Below are positions 54,041-62,083 of a stretch of 64,000 nucleotides of DNA, piece after piece. Where the stretch lies: assembly GCA_021772055.1 (NCBI GenBank), contig JAETNR010000019.1, forward strand, positions 1 to 64,000. The letters run 5' to 3'. Under the pieces are notes generated by a model, which saw nothing but the letters and a program-made list of their open reading frames with translations, was not told the DNA's origin and searched no databases. Source of the stretch: Blautia sp. Its GTDB lineage: Bacteria; Bacillota; Clostridia; Lachnospirales; Lachnospiraceae. The first letter of the stretch is position 1. Each line of letters begins with the position of its first letter. The position numbers and the translations under genes are program-made.

Positions 54041-54352
54041 TTGAAAATTGAAGGAATCGAAATCGAAATAAATTCAGTCTATGAACGGGGACTTCGGGAA
54101 GAATTAACTTCCCGAATTTCTTTTTTATTTTCGATATTGCAAGGCACTATTCCGATGAATCGGGCGATCGGGCTTCCTGAACGCTTGATAGACTTGAAAT
54201 CTTTTGAATCACGCGCACAGTTTACCGTCGCGGCGATCGAATTGATCGAAACGTATGAACCGCGCGTTTCAGTTGATTCTATTGATTTCATTGAGGACGA
54301 TTTCGGAAAATCTATTCCAAAGGTGGTGATCGTTTATCATGGCGATAATTGA
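54041..54352 (+). CDS. gp25-like baseplate wedge protein
   Basis: This 103-residue protein starts at TTG 54041 after AAGGCGGTG. It has LREELTSRISFLFSILQGTI and IDFIEDDFGKSIPKVVIVY, a short gp25/GpW type. It starts the wedge formation; overlaps gene J by 14 bases. Confidence 0.82.
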   Translation: MKIEGIEIEINSVYERGLREELTSRISFLFSILQGTIPMNRAIGLPERLIDLKSFESRAQFTVAAIELIETYEPRVSVDSIDFIEDDFGKSIPKVVIVYHGDN

Positions 54353-55505
54353 TATTCAACAACTTTATGATATCCCGGATATTTCTTTCATTGACGGTAT
54401 AACAGTTGATTCCATTATCAGCGAAATGATCGCAGATTATGAAAAGAAATACGAAGAACTGACAAAAAAGGAAATCACACTTCGCCCGGCCGACAAAGAC
54501 ACAATCCTTATGAATATTTACGCCGGAAAGTTTTATCAGCTTTATGAAAGACTGGATTTCTCCGCTAAAATGAATCTTCTGAAATATTCCAGAGGTGATT
54601 TCCTGAAGCACTTGGGGGCTATGAAGAAAACGTTTCTGAACGAGCCAAAAAGTGCGGTCACAATCGCGCGGTTTCACCTGGAAGAAGTCCGGCCAGACCT
54701 GGTATATATTCCGGCCGGAACACGGATCACCGCGGACGCCGCGGACGGAATTTACTTTGCGACGGATAACTACGCGGAAATTCCGCCAGGCACAAAAACG
54801 GTTGATATATCCTGTACGTGCGAAACACAGGGAGAAATCGGAAACGGCTACATAGAAGGACAGCTTGACATTATCGTTGATCCGATCCCGTATGTGTCCG
54901 GCGTCGAGAACATCACGAAGACTGAAGGCGGGGCCGGAGAGGAAACGGACGACGAATTCCGGGAACGAATCTTTCTTGCACCGTCCTCATTTTCAACGGC
55001 TGGCCCGGCCGACGCTTATGAATATTGGGTTCGCCAGTATAACAGCGCGGCTATTGAGGATGTAAAAATCTACGAGCCGACAGACGCTATTGTTGACGTG
55101 CGCGTTCTCCTGAAGGGCGGTGAATTACCGTCCGCCGCGTATTGCGAAAAGGTGAAGGAATATCTTCTTCAAAATCCGGTTGTTCCGCTTACTGATAACA
55201 GCATAGTCGCCGCGCCGGATGTTGTGAAATACAATCTGAAGGCGACATATTATATCAGCCGCCGCCACACGAACAACCTTGAAACAATAAAGGCCGCGAT
55301 CGAGGAAGCGAAAGACGAATATCTTCTTTACCAGCGTTCCGGAATTGGCCGCGACCTGAATCCGGATGTACTGATCGAATTTGTCAGGGCGGCCGGTGGG
55401 AAACGCGTTGTTATCGAATCCCCGCCCTTCCAGGTGGTACGGGAAACTTCCGTCGCGCAAGAAAACAATGTCGAATTTGTGTTCGGCGGGTTAGAAGATG
55501 ATTAG
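54339..55505 (+). CDS. Baseplate J-like protein
   Basis: The 388-residue protein has YIPAGTRITADAADGIYFAT and GGAGEETDDEFRERIFLAPS, the signature of baseplate J. It forms the wedge core and overlaps gene I by eight bases. Confidence 0.93.
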   Translation: MAIIDIQQLYDIPDISFIDGITVDSIISEMIADYEKKYEELTKKEITLRPADKDTILMNIYAGKFYQLYERLDFSAKMNLLKYSRGDFLKHLGAMKKTFLNEPKSAVTIARFHLEEVRPDLVYIPAGTRITADAADGIYFATDNYAEIPPGTKTVDISCTCETQGEIGNGYIEGQLDIIVDPIPYVSGVENITKTEGGAGEETDDEFRERIFLAPSSFSTAGPADAYEYWVRQYNSAAIEDVKIYEPTDAIVDVRVLLKGGELPSAAYCEKVKEYLLQNPVVPLTDNSIVAAPDVVKYNLKATYYISRRHTNNLETIKAAIEEAKDEYLLYQRSGIGRDLNPDVLIEFVRAAGGKRVVIESPPFQVVRETSVAQENNVEFVFGGLEDD

Positions 55506-56514
55506 TTTATATGACAGTGTAACATACAATCATATTCCGGCAGAAATGAAAACGCCGGAATATGCCGCGTTTTGTTACGCAGTAGATAACCAGGTCAAGA
55601 AGGCTTTTATCAGGACGCGGCGGGCGCACATATGGGCGAACCTGGAAGACGTCGCGGACGAACATCTTGACTTGCTTGCGGTCGAATGCCGCGTTTTATT
55701 TTACAATTCTGATCTTTCCCCGGAAATCAAGCGGAAATTGATTCTGAATTCTATGTACTGGTACATGAAGTTAGGTACAAGCCAGGCTATGCGGGAAATG
55801 ATCGACATTGTTTTTGAAAACTACAATACAACCGTGGAAGAATGGCACACATACGGCGGGGAACCATTTCATTTCATGGTGGCCGTGGATTCAAATGTCA
55901 CGCAAATTTCTATTTCTGAATTCTTGCGATATCTGAACACGGTTAAAAATGCACGTTCCCGGTTCGACTACCTGATTCTTCAGAATAGCGCGGTGATCCG
56001 CCTGACGACGTATTCAGATTTTTATAATTTCTTTTATACATTTTGTGGCGACTTGGAGTGCGGAACATATCCGGACACAAACACGGCCCTTCGGATTGCG
56101 GAAAGCGCAGTCCTTTTTACGCCGGACGGAAACACCGGATCGGCGGCTTACGATGAATCCGGAACAATCCCGGATATTGCAATCGGTTTTGAGATAAAAG
56201 AAAATACCGTCGCTATGAGCGGCGACGCGGATCAGCTTGGAACCGTATATTCTGGGAACGAAACGGAATCCGGAACAAATCCGGATATTGCGGTCGGCTC
56301 CGTTGCCGCTGGCGCGGAAATCGGCCTTGAAGGATCAGGCGGCGAAATGCCGGTTGTATATCCTTCTGACAGTGAAGCAGAATCCGGAACCTATCCGGCC
56401 CCGACGACGGGGTTCGCTTCGGCGGAAAGCGGCGTGGAAACCGAAGCCGGAAGGTCTGAATCTGACTTATATTACAATCAGGCCAGTGAAATAGATTTCG
56501 CTGGCGACGAATGA
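55498..56514 (+). CDS. Tail protein I-like with C-terminal repeats
   Basis: The 338-residue protein has a gpI domain (residues 1-190; HLDLLAVECRVLFYNSDLSP, LGTSQAMREMIDIVFENYNT). Beyond residue 185 there are four degenerate repeats of 33-38 residues keyed by CGTYPDT, SGTIPDI, SGTNPDI and SGTYPAP, a strand-rich extension not present in P2 I. It may attach side fibres. Confidence 0.88.
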   Translation: MISLYDSVTYNHIPAEMKTPEYAAFCYAVDNQVKKAFIRTRRAHIWANLEDVADEHLDLLAVECRVLFYNSDLSPEIKRKLILNSMYWYMKLGTSQAMREMIDIVFENYNTTVEEWHTYGGEPFHFMVAVDSNVTQISISEFLRYLNTVKNARSRFDYLILQNSAVIRLTTYSDFYNFFYTFCGDLECGTYPDTNTALRIAESAVLFTPDGNTGSAAYDESGTIPDIAIGFEIKENTVAMSGDADQLGTVYSGNETESGTNPDIAVGSVAAGAEIGLEGSGGEMPVVYPSDSEAESGTYPAPTTGFASAESGVETEAGRSESDLYYNQASEIDFAGDE

Positions 56515-56527
56515 AAGGAGTGAAAGC

Positions 56528-56893
56528 ATGGCGAACACGTGGAAACTATCCGATCAGTTACTTTCGGATATAAAGGAATACTTGCAAAACAAGGTTTCTT
56601 ATGCGCGTTTCAAAAGCGGATCGACATGGACGAAAATCAAGATTTACCAGACGTCAATTTTGACAGACGGGCGCGTCGGAATTTATCTTCTTTTCGATCA
56701 TGAAGCCCCGGATCAGATATCACAAATCGAATTTTACGACACAGCCGGAAAACTTTTTGCTTCCGGAACGGAAAACATCAATAAAGAATCTTTCGATGAA
56801 GGCGTTCTTTTCCGGTTTTCAATCCGGGTTGAACAGGCGTTTTCCCCGGAAGCGTCCACAAGGTCGCTTTCTTCCGGCATTTACGACGATTAA
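56528..56893 (+). CDS. Hypothetical baseplate/fibre-region protein
   Basis: This 121-residue protein starts at ATG 56528 after GAAAGGAG. LLSDIKEYLQNKVSYARFKSG and RFSIRVEQAFSPE are typical of proteins following gene I in Clostridia prophages. Not otherwise recognised. Confidence 0.65.
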   Translation: MANTWKLSDQLLSDIKEYLQNKVSYARFKSGSTWTKIKIYQTSILTDGRVGIYLLFDHEAPDQISQIEFYDTAGKLFASGTENINKESFDEGVLFRFSIRVEQAFSPEASTRSLSSGIYDD

Positions 56894-56911
56894 CAGAAGG
56901 GAAGTGAAATT

Positions 56912-57403
56912 ATGTATATTCCGGTATTTTGGAAAGACAGAATTGTTCAGTTTCCGCGACGGGTTTCCGTGAAGGATGTTGGAAACGGCCTGAAAGAATG
57001 GACGCCAGCACCAGGAGAAATTGAACGGCACGGCACGGCGCAGAGTGAACGTAATTTCGGGAAAATGGATTTTGGCGTTCTGGAAAATGCGCTTCTTGTT
57101 GCACATTGCATGGAAGGGCTTCGGATTGCGGCAGACCAGGCCAAAGACAACAGCGGCCAGTTTTTCGATGTTACATTGAAAAATACGTTCCGCTATCCGG
57201 CGTCAAACGCTGAACAGACCGTCACACTTCCACATGTCCTGAACAACCTTGACTATGAAGTTCATACGGAAGTTAAGTCACAGGACGGCTATATTGACCG
57301 TATAGAGGTTTACGGAAAAGCCCTGAACGCTTTTAAGGTCAAATATTTCGGAAGCGCGAAACAGGTGAAATTGCGGCTTCATGTGGTAGGGGGTATGTTC
57401 TGA
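56912..57403 (+). CDS. Hypothetical tail-fibre-region protein
   Basis: The 163-residue protein starts MYIPVFWKDRIVQFPRRVSV. The middle has QAKDNSGQFFDVTLKNTFRY, a beta-rich pattern, and the end is strand-rich. Perhaps a receptor-binding accessory. Its last base overlaps the next gene. Confidence 0.65.
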   Translation: MYIPVFWKDRIVQFPRRVSVKDVGNGLKEWTPAPGEIERHGTAQSERNFGKMDFGVLENALLVAHCMEGLRIAADQAKDNSGQFFDVTLKNTFRYPASNAEQTVTLPHVLNNLDYEVHTEVKSQDGYIDRIEVYGKALNAFKVKYFGSAKQVKLRLHVVGGMF

Positions 57404-57573
57404 TGGCAAATATTATTATCAAATCTGACGACAGAAGACGCCAGGAAGCGGCAATGTTGCGGGCATTCGGCGGCGGTGATCCCCGGAATGGCGCAAAAGT
57501 CAACCGGGAATATGCGGAAGAAATCAACGCAAGAATGAACGACGTTAAAAGAAAGGTGGGAATGAGGACATGA
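57403..57573 (+). CDS. Small basic protein
   Basis: The 56-residue frame starts in an overlapping TGATG and has IIIKSDDRRRQEAAMLRAFG and EEINARMNDVKRKVG. It shares four bases with the next gene. Not recognised. Confidence 0.6.
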   Translation: MANIIIKSDDRRRQEAAMLRAFGGGDPRNGAKVNREYAEEINARMNDVKRKVGMRT

Positions 57574-57929
57574 AAATTATTGAAAAGGACGAAGGGCAGA
57601 AGATTTCCTTTTCTGAAATCGGAAATTGGTTAAACATTGGCGATCAGCTTATGTTCAACCTTGAAAAGATGGAAGACGACGCCGCGGTTCACATCGACGT
57701 GATGGGGAGCGCAAACGGCAAACTTCGCGAAAGCGACGGCGTTTATTATGTCGCACAGATCGACATTCCGCCGCGGGCCTATACGGAAGAAGAAATTGAC
57801 AATCCGGATTATAGCCCGGAAACGGACGGATCACAGAAGAAAATAATCAAGCGCGATCCGGTTCCGTTCGACATGAAAAATGTAACGCTGACACTGTTTG
57901 CATTGAAAGAAGGTGTATTCGATGAATAA
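57570..57929 (+). CDS. Hypothetical protein before the DGR target
   Basis: The 119-residue protein has SEIGNWLNIGDQLMFNLEKM and DNPDYSPETDG. Its end overlaps the variable protein start by eight bases, so it may be a chaperone or partner for it. Not recognised. Confidence 0.65.
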   Translation: MKIIEKDEGQKISFSEIGNWLNIGDQLMFNLEKMEDDAAVHIDVMGSANGKLRESDGVYYVAQIDIPPRAYTEEEIDNPDYSPETDGSQKKIIKRDPVPFDMKNVTLTLFALKEGVFDE

Positions 57930-58971
57930 TTATAATTTTGACGCGCTGAAATTTGCGGTCGAAGGTATTTCGGGCGGCGCAAATACGGTTATCATGGATA
58001 ATGTCGATCTTCCGTCCTTCATGGTTCCCGTGTATAAACGCACGAACTCACAGCTTTTCACAGGCGGATCAGAACACACACATCCGGCTTTTATCGTGGA
58101 TGAAGCAGAATATAGTGTATTCTATTTCAGCCAGTTTATAAATTGCGTTGTAGATGGCCGCGCGTATTCCTGGCCGTTGGTTGATCCGGCCGCGTCACTG
58201 AACTACGATACCGCGCACAATTACTGCAATAAAAAGGGCGCGGGCTGGCACCTGGGAAGTATTCCTGAATGGGCGGTTATTAATCACCTGATCCGGAAAT
58301 CAGGATTTGAGCCACACGGAAACACTAACTTCGGGAAGGCGTATCAGCACGACCACGAAACGGGCGCGATCACATATTCCTACACAGAAGAAGGCGTAAA
58401 AAAGAACGGACGCACAGCGACCGGATCAGGCCCGGCAACCTGGCGACATGATGGCACGTTCGCCGGTATTGCCGATTGGGTTGGCGACGTCTGGAAATGG
58501 ATGTCCGGAATGCGGATCGTAAACGGCGAAATTCAGGTATTTGTCGGCAATCTGGCCGCAAAGCAGACGGCGCACGGAAACTCAAGCACATTCTGGAAAG
58601 CAATTCTTCCGAACGGAAGCCTTGTCGCACCTGGAACGGCCGGAACGCTGAAATACACAAAGGCAATGAAAATCGGAACAAGTACGGGAGAAGTCGGAAC
58701 AAATTCAATGTCGAATTTTGGAAATGTTGTTGCAGAAACCGGCGTTACAATTCCGGAATTGCTTTACGCTCTGAATCTGGCTCCGGTTCCGGCCGACAAA
58801 GACAAATACAAGGGCGGCTTCTGGATAAACAACGACGGTGAACGCTTGCCGTTTGTGGGCGCGAGCTGGAGCAACACTTCCCGCGCCGGTTCGTCCGCTC
58901 TGAACTTGAACTACCCGCGGTCGCACGTGCACCCGCTCATCGGCTTCTTCTCCGCTTTTATGGAGTTGTAA
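57922..58971 (+). CDS. DGR variable protein 1 (tail receptor-binding candidate)
   Basis: The protein has 349 residues from ATG 57922 after AAGGTG. It has GWHLGSIPEWAVI, HGNTNFGKAYQHD, GSGPATWRHDGTFAGIADW and GDVWKWMSG, the C-type lectin/FGE fold of DGR targets. The last 42 residues come from the variable repeat (ASWSNTSRAGSSALNLNYPR then IGFFSAF). Placement at the end of the tail operon and upstream of avd and the reverse transcriptase fits a host receptor-binding tip, as Mtd in Bordetella phage BPP-1. Confidence 0.95.
   Translation: MNNYNFDALKFAVEGISGGANTVIMDNVDLPSFMVPVYKRTNSQLFTGGSEHTHPAFIVDEAEYSVFYFSQFINCVVDGRAYSWPLVDPAASLNYDTAHNYCNKKGAGWHLGSIPEWAVINHLIRKSGFEPHGNTNFGKAYQHDHETGAITYSYTEEGVKKNGRTATGSGPATWRHDGTFAGIADWVGDVWKWMSGMRIVNGEIQVFVGNLAAKQTAHGNSSTFWKAILPNGSLVAPGTAGTLKYTKAMKIGTSTGEVGTNSMSNFGNVVAETGVTIPELLYALNLAPVPADKDKYKGGFWINNDGERLPFVGASWSNTSRAGSSALNLNYPRSHVHPLIGFFSAFMEL
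58842..58957 (+). repeat. DGR variable repeat 1
   Basis: This 116-base stretch aligns gap-free to the template repeat 59496-59611. I count 10 differences, all at template A (A to C, G or T). It ends 11 bases before the stop codon. Confidence 0.96.
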
Positions 58972-58999
58972 TCTGTAATCTGAAACACTGTAATCTGAT

Positions 59000-59019
59000 G
59001 GGGCCGCGAGAGCGGCCCC
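59000..59019. repeat. DGR target hairpin beside variable repeat 1
   Basis: GGGGCCGC (59000-59007), loop GAGA, GCGGCCCC (59012-59019). An 8-bp GC-rich stem with a GRNA-type loop, 42 bases after the variable repeat, matches the retrohoming hairpin described for BPP-1. ACTGTAATCTGAT precedes it, as at variable repeat 2. It could also act as a terminator, but no T-tract follows. Confidence 0.75.
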
Positions 59020-59039
59020 TATTACTGAAAGGCTAGAAA

Positions 59040-59471
59040 ATGGAAAGCAAAAACAGATATAACCGGAAATACGGACAAAAGCTGACGCCGGATCAGGAAA
59101 CACAGGAATCTAAAGAGCAAAGAAAGGGCCTTATAATCCTACAAAGGACGAAAGACCTTGCAAAATATCTTTATATTTCTTTTGTAAAATATCCGAAATA
59201 TGAAAAGATGGGCTTCGTGACTGACTACAAGAAGACCTTGTTTCAGTTTTTGGCCCTGATTATCGCGGCGCAGAAGAAATATTATAAAAAGACAACCTTA
59301 CAGGACGCCGACGTTCAGCTTGAATTATTGCGGCTTTTCAATGATCTATCCTACGATCTGCAATTTATAGACGAAAAGCGTTATTTGCTGGTTGCAAACA
59401 TGACAAACGAGATAGGACGGCTTCTCGGCGGCTGGATTCAATCTCAAAAAGATACCAGCAAAACGGGATAA
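59040..59471 (+). CDS. avd: Accessory variability determinant (Avd)
   Basis: The 143-residue helical, basic protein has IILQRTKDLAKYLYISFVKY, then FQFLALIIAAQKKYYKKTTL and MTNEIGRLLGGWIQSQ. This four-helix pattern matches Avd/bAvd of DGRs, a pentameric partner that binds the reverse transcriptase and template RNA. It is just upstream of the template repeat. Confidence 0.92.
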   Translation: MESKNRYNRKYGQKLTPDQETQESKEQRKGLIILQRTKDLAKYLYISFVKYPKYEKMGFVTDYKKTLFQFLALIIAAQKKYYKKTTLQDADVQLELLRLFNDLSYDLQFIDEKRYLLVANMTNEIGRLLGGWIQSQKDTSKTG

Positions 59472-59495
59472 ATCCCGTTCAGGGAATAGGTCATT

Positions 59496-59611
59496 ACGCT
59501 TGCCGATTGTGGGCGCGAGCTGGAACAACACTTCCAACGCCGGTTCGTCCGCTCTGAACTTGAACAACCCGCGGTCGAACGTGAACACGAACATCGGCTT
59601 CTTCTCCGCTT
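59496..59611 (+). ncRNA. DGR template repeat (TR)
   Basis: This 116-base non-coding copy matches both variable repeats. It has repeated AAC codons in the matching frame (WNNTSNAGSSALNLNNPRSN), the common DGR design giving maximal adenine-based variety. It would be transcribed as part of the DGR RNA and reverse transcribed with adenine-specific errors. Confidence 0.95.
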
Positions 59612-59844
59612 ACCCTTTTATCGAGAATGCGTCGTCTACGGCCGCCGCACAGTGAAAGCAAAGGGAAAGGGGCTTATTTCCTCAACCGGCTACGGCCGGA
59701 GAAAATTAAACAATCCGGATTCTGTCCGGGGAAAACTAATTTGTCCGGCTATACAGCTAGTAGCAAGTCGAACGGTGTACCGGTCGGACGCCGCGCGGCG
59801 GTCGAAAGTCGCCGCGCAATCCTTTCTGAAAGGAATATATCAGT
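59612..59844 (+). ncRNA. Spacer of the DGR RNA between TR and reverse transcriptase
   Basis: I see no convincing gene here; short frames overlap it but look incidental. The stretch has several GC-rich complementary segments (for example GTCGGACGCCGCGCGG, then GTCGCCGCGC). In BPP-1 the sequence just downstream of TR is a structured RNA needed to prime cDNA synthesis; the same role is inferred here. Confidence 0.55.
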
Positions 59845-60990
59845 ATGCCAAAAACATTCAATATCACGCATGAAGAAATTATCAGTCAGGAAAATTTACT
59901 GATTGCGAATAAGAACGCCAGCGATTGCAAGAGGTTTCGCGACGAAATCTTAGCATTCCAGGCGCACCGACAAGAAAACATAATCAGCCTTCACAACGAC
60001 CTGACCTATTACCCGGAAGGCGGGGAGCCTGGCGGCGAATTATATTCAAATTACAAGGTCGGCAAATACCGCATGAAAAAAATATTTGAGCCAAAGCCGC
60101 GGATCATTATGGCCCTTCCGTATCGCGATCGCGTTGTTCAGTGGGCTTTTTATCAAAAATTAAGCCCGCTATTCGATAAGACGTTCATTGAACATTCTTA
60201 CGCTTGCCGCGAAGGAAAAGGCGCGGATCGTGCGCGAAAAGTGTTGCAAAAGTGGCTTCGCAAAGTCAACCGGAGCGGTGGGAAATGGTACGTTCTGAAG
60301 TTGGATATATCAAAATACTTTTATCGCGTGGATCATGAAATTCTCATGAAAATCCTTTCGCGCCGGATCAAGGACGAATTGATCCTGAAAGACCTTTATA
60401 ACCTGATAAATTGCGAAGACATGGCGTTCGGGCTTCCGTCCGGCGTTCAGCCTGAATTATGCGACCGCGAAGAATGGATTTTCAATAAAGGAATGCCGAT
60501 CGGGAACCTGACATCACAGATGTTTGCGAATATCTATCTAAACGAACTGGATCAGTATTGCAAACACGAACTGAAGGTTCATTATCTGATCCGTTACGCC
60601 GACGATATAATTATTCTTTTTCAGGGGAAAAAGGAAACGGAAGGATTGAAAGATCAGATCGAAATATTCCTGAATGAAGAATTGCGCCTTGATCTGAATG
60701 ACAAAACAACGATCCGCCCGGCCTGGCTTCCAGTGGAATTTGTCGGCGCGATCATTTCGCCGCTTTTTATCAAAATGCGGAAAAGCACACAAAAGCGCAT
60801 GAAGGCGCGAATGCGGTTCATTAAAAAGTTGTATGAAGCCGGGCTTATAACCTGGCAAAAAGTAGATAGCACTATGCAAAGTTATTTCGGGCTGATCCGC
60901 GGCTTTACGGCCGGGAACCTTCTTCGGAAGATATTGGACGAATTTGTTTTTGTTATCAACAATGCAAAGCGGGGAAAGCCCCGCTTTTAA
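59845..60990 (+). CDS. DGR reverse transcriptase
   Basis: The 381-residue protein, ATG 59845 after GAAAGGAA, has the catalytic YADD at residues 251-254 (LIRYADDIII), the DGR-type motif IGNLTSQ at 219-225 in place of QGxxSP, and motifs LKLDISKYFYRVDHE and RIIMALPYRDRVVQWAFY. It copies the template RNA with errors at adenines. Size and position after TR are standard for DGRs. Confidence 0.97.
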   Translation: MPKTFNITHEEIISQENLLIANKNASDCKRFRDEILAFQAHRQENIISLHNDLTYYPEGGEPGGELYSNYKVGKYRMKKIFEPKPRIIMALPYRDRVVQWAFYQKLSPLFDKTFIEHSYACREGKGADRARKVLQKWLRKVNRSGGKWYVLKLDISKYFYRVDHEILMKILSRRIKDELILKDLYNLINCEDMAFGLPSGVQPELCDREEWIFNKGMPIGNLTSQMFANIYLNELDQYCKHELKVHYLIRYADDIIILFQGKKETEGLKDQIEIFLNEELRLDLNDKTTIRPAWLPVEFVGAIISPLFIKMRKSTQKRMKARMRFIKKLYEAGLITWQKVDSTMQSYFGLIRGFTAGNLLRKILDEFVFVINNAKRGKPRF

Positions 60991-61023
60991 TTTGTCTAAT
61001 AATCAGGAAAGGGGGTTCACATC

Positions 61024-61296
61024 ATGTCGGAAACGCCAAAAACGTTTGAATATGAAGTTCTGGAACGGCTGACGATCATCGAACAGAAGTTAGATGGTTA
61101 CAGTAATGCAAAAGCGAAAACATACGAGAACGAAAAGAAACTTATCAACATTGAAAACAAGGTCAACGATCAGGAAGAACGAATTCAAAGCCTGGAAGAA
61201 AAAAACACATGGCTTTCAAGAACGATCGTTGCGGCAGTAATCGCGGCCGCCGTTGGCGTTGTTTTCACGCTGGCACGTATGGGCGCGGGAATTTAG
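61024..61296 (+). CDS. XhlA-like hemolysin/holin-associated protein
   Basis: The 90-residue protein is a coiled coil (EVLERLTIIEQKLDGYSNAK, KLINIENKVNDQEERIQSLE) followed by one membrane helix (RTIVAAVIAAAVGVVFTLA). This matches XhlA family proteins of lysis cassettes. Confidence 0.82.
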   Translation: MSETPKTFEYEVLERLTIIEQKLDGYSNAKAKTYENEKKLINIENKVNDQEERIQSLEEKNTWLSRTIVAAVIAAAVGVVFTLARMGAGI

Positions 61297-61307
61297 AGGT
61301 GAAAATC

Positions 61308-61625
61308 ATGAGCAGACGCAAGAAAAAAGCGCGGAAGCCTGAATTTTCAAAGTTCATTCTTGCCGTGTCCGCGGCGGAATGCTGGATCGTGACGGCGGCC
61401 GCGCTTGTCATGGCGTGGATCGGAAAAGACACGTCGGTTTTCTGCTATCTGATCCCGTCTTCGTGGGGAGCCTACGGAATATCGCGGGCTTTTTACTACA
61501 ATAAAGCAAAATCAGAAAACGCGATCAAACTTCGCAAGGCGTACCAGGCGGCCGGTCTGGATTCGACGCCAGCGGATCAGGAATTTGAAACCGCAATGTC
61601 GGAAGAAATTCAAAACACATATTAG
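61308..61625 (+). CDS. Small membrane protein, lysis cassette
   Basis: The 105-residue protein has a basic start (SRRKKKARK) and two membrane helices (FILAVSAAECWIVTAAALVM, YLIPSSWGAYGISRA). ATG 61308 follows AGAGGTG. It may be a holin or holin partner. Confidence 0.65.
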   Translation: MSRRKKKARKPEFSKFILAVSAAECWIVTAAALVMAWIGKDTSVFCYLIPSSWGAYGISRAFYYNKAKSENAIKLRKAYQAAGLDSTPADQEFETAMSEEIQNTY

Positions 61626-61641
61626 AAGGGAGCAAAAGAAA

Positions 61642-62028
61642 ATGGATATTCAGGCAATGTTACAGACTTTATTTATTGCCGTGGCATGTGCGGCGATCCC
61701 GGTTGTGGTAAAAGCCGCAACAGGTTTTCTCCGGGAAATCACAGAAGGAACCGTAATTAACGAAGCAGTCGGGATCATTTGCGACGCCGTTGACGAAACG
61801 AACCAGACGTTCGCGGATCAGCTTCGCGAGGATGGCACGTTCAACGAAGAAAATCAGAAGGAAGCCTTGCGGCGGTCGCTTGAAAATTCGATCGCGAAAA
61901 TGAATGACCGCATGAAGGACGTGATCGAAAAGCACTATAACGATCTGAATTCGTGGGTTCTGACACAGATCGAAGCGGCTTGCAAGCAGAACAAGAAGGA
62001 CAGGGGAACCACAATATTTAATAATTAA
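61642..62028 (+). CDS. Holin, LLH-type
   Basis: The 128-residue protein has one N-terminal membrane helix (LQTLFIAVACAAIPVVVKAA) and a long soluble helical part (SLENSIAKMNDRMKDVIEKH), fitting the phage holin LLH family. It lies directly before the endolysin. Confidence 0.75.
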   Translation: MDIQAMLQTLFIAVACAAIPVVVKAATGFLREITEGTVINEAVGIICDAVDETNQTFADQLREDGTFNEENQKEALRRSLENSIAKMNDRMKDVIEKHYNDLNSWVLTQIEAACKQNKKDRGTTIFNN

Positions 62029-62034
62029 TGACAC

Positions 62035-62066
62035 GGCGGGCGTCTTTTCGGGCGTCCGCCTGTTTT
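62035..62066 (+). terminator. Hairpin between holin and endolysin genes
   Basis: Arms 62035-62044 and 62051-62060 pair with G-U contacts, followed by TGTTTT. It could dampen endolysin expression relative to upstream genes. Confidence 0.5.
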
Positions 62067-62083
62067 AGAAAGGGGTAATTTAC

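Noticed and set aside
58842-58957. Ordinary gene duplication explaining the repeat near the reverse transcriptase
   Set aside because: Substitutions sit only at template adenines, which simple drift would not give.
59627-59902. Two overlapping small frames between TR and the reverse transcriptase
   Set aside because: No ribosome sites, low-complexity basic translations, and the region is expected to be structured DGR RNA.
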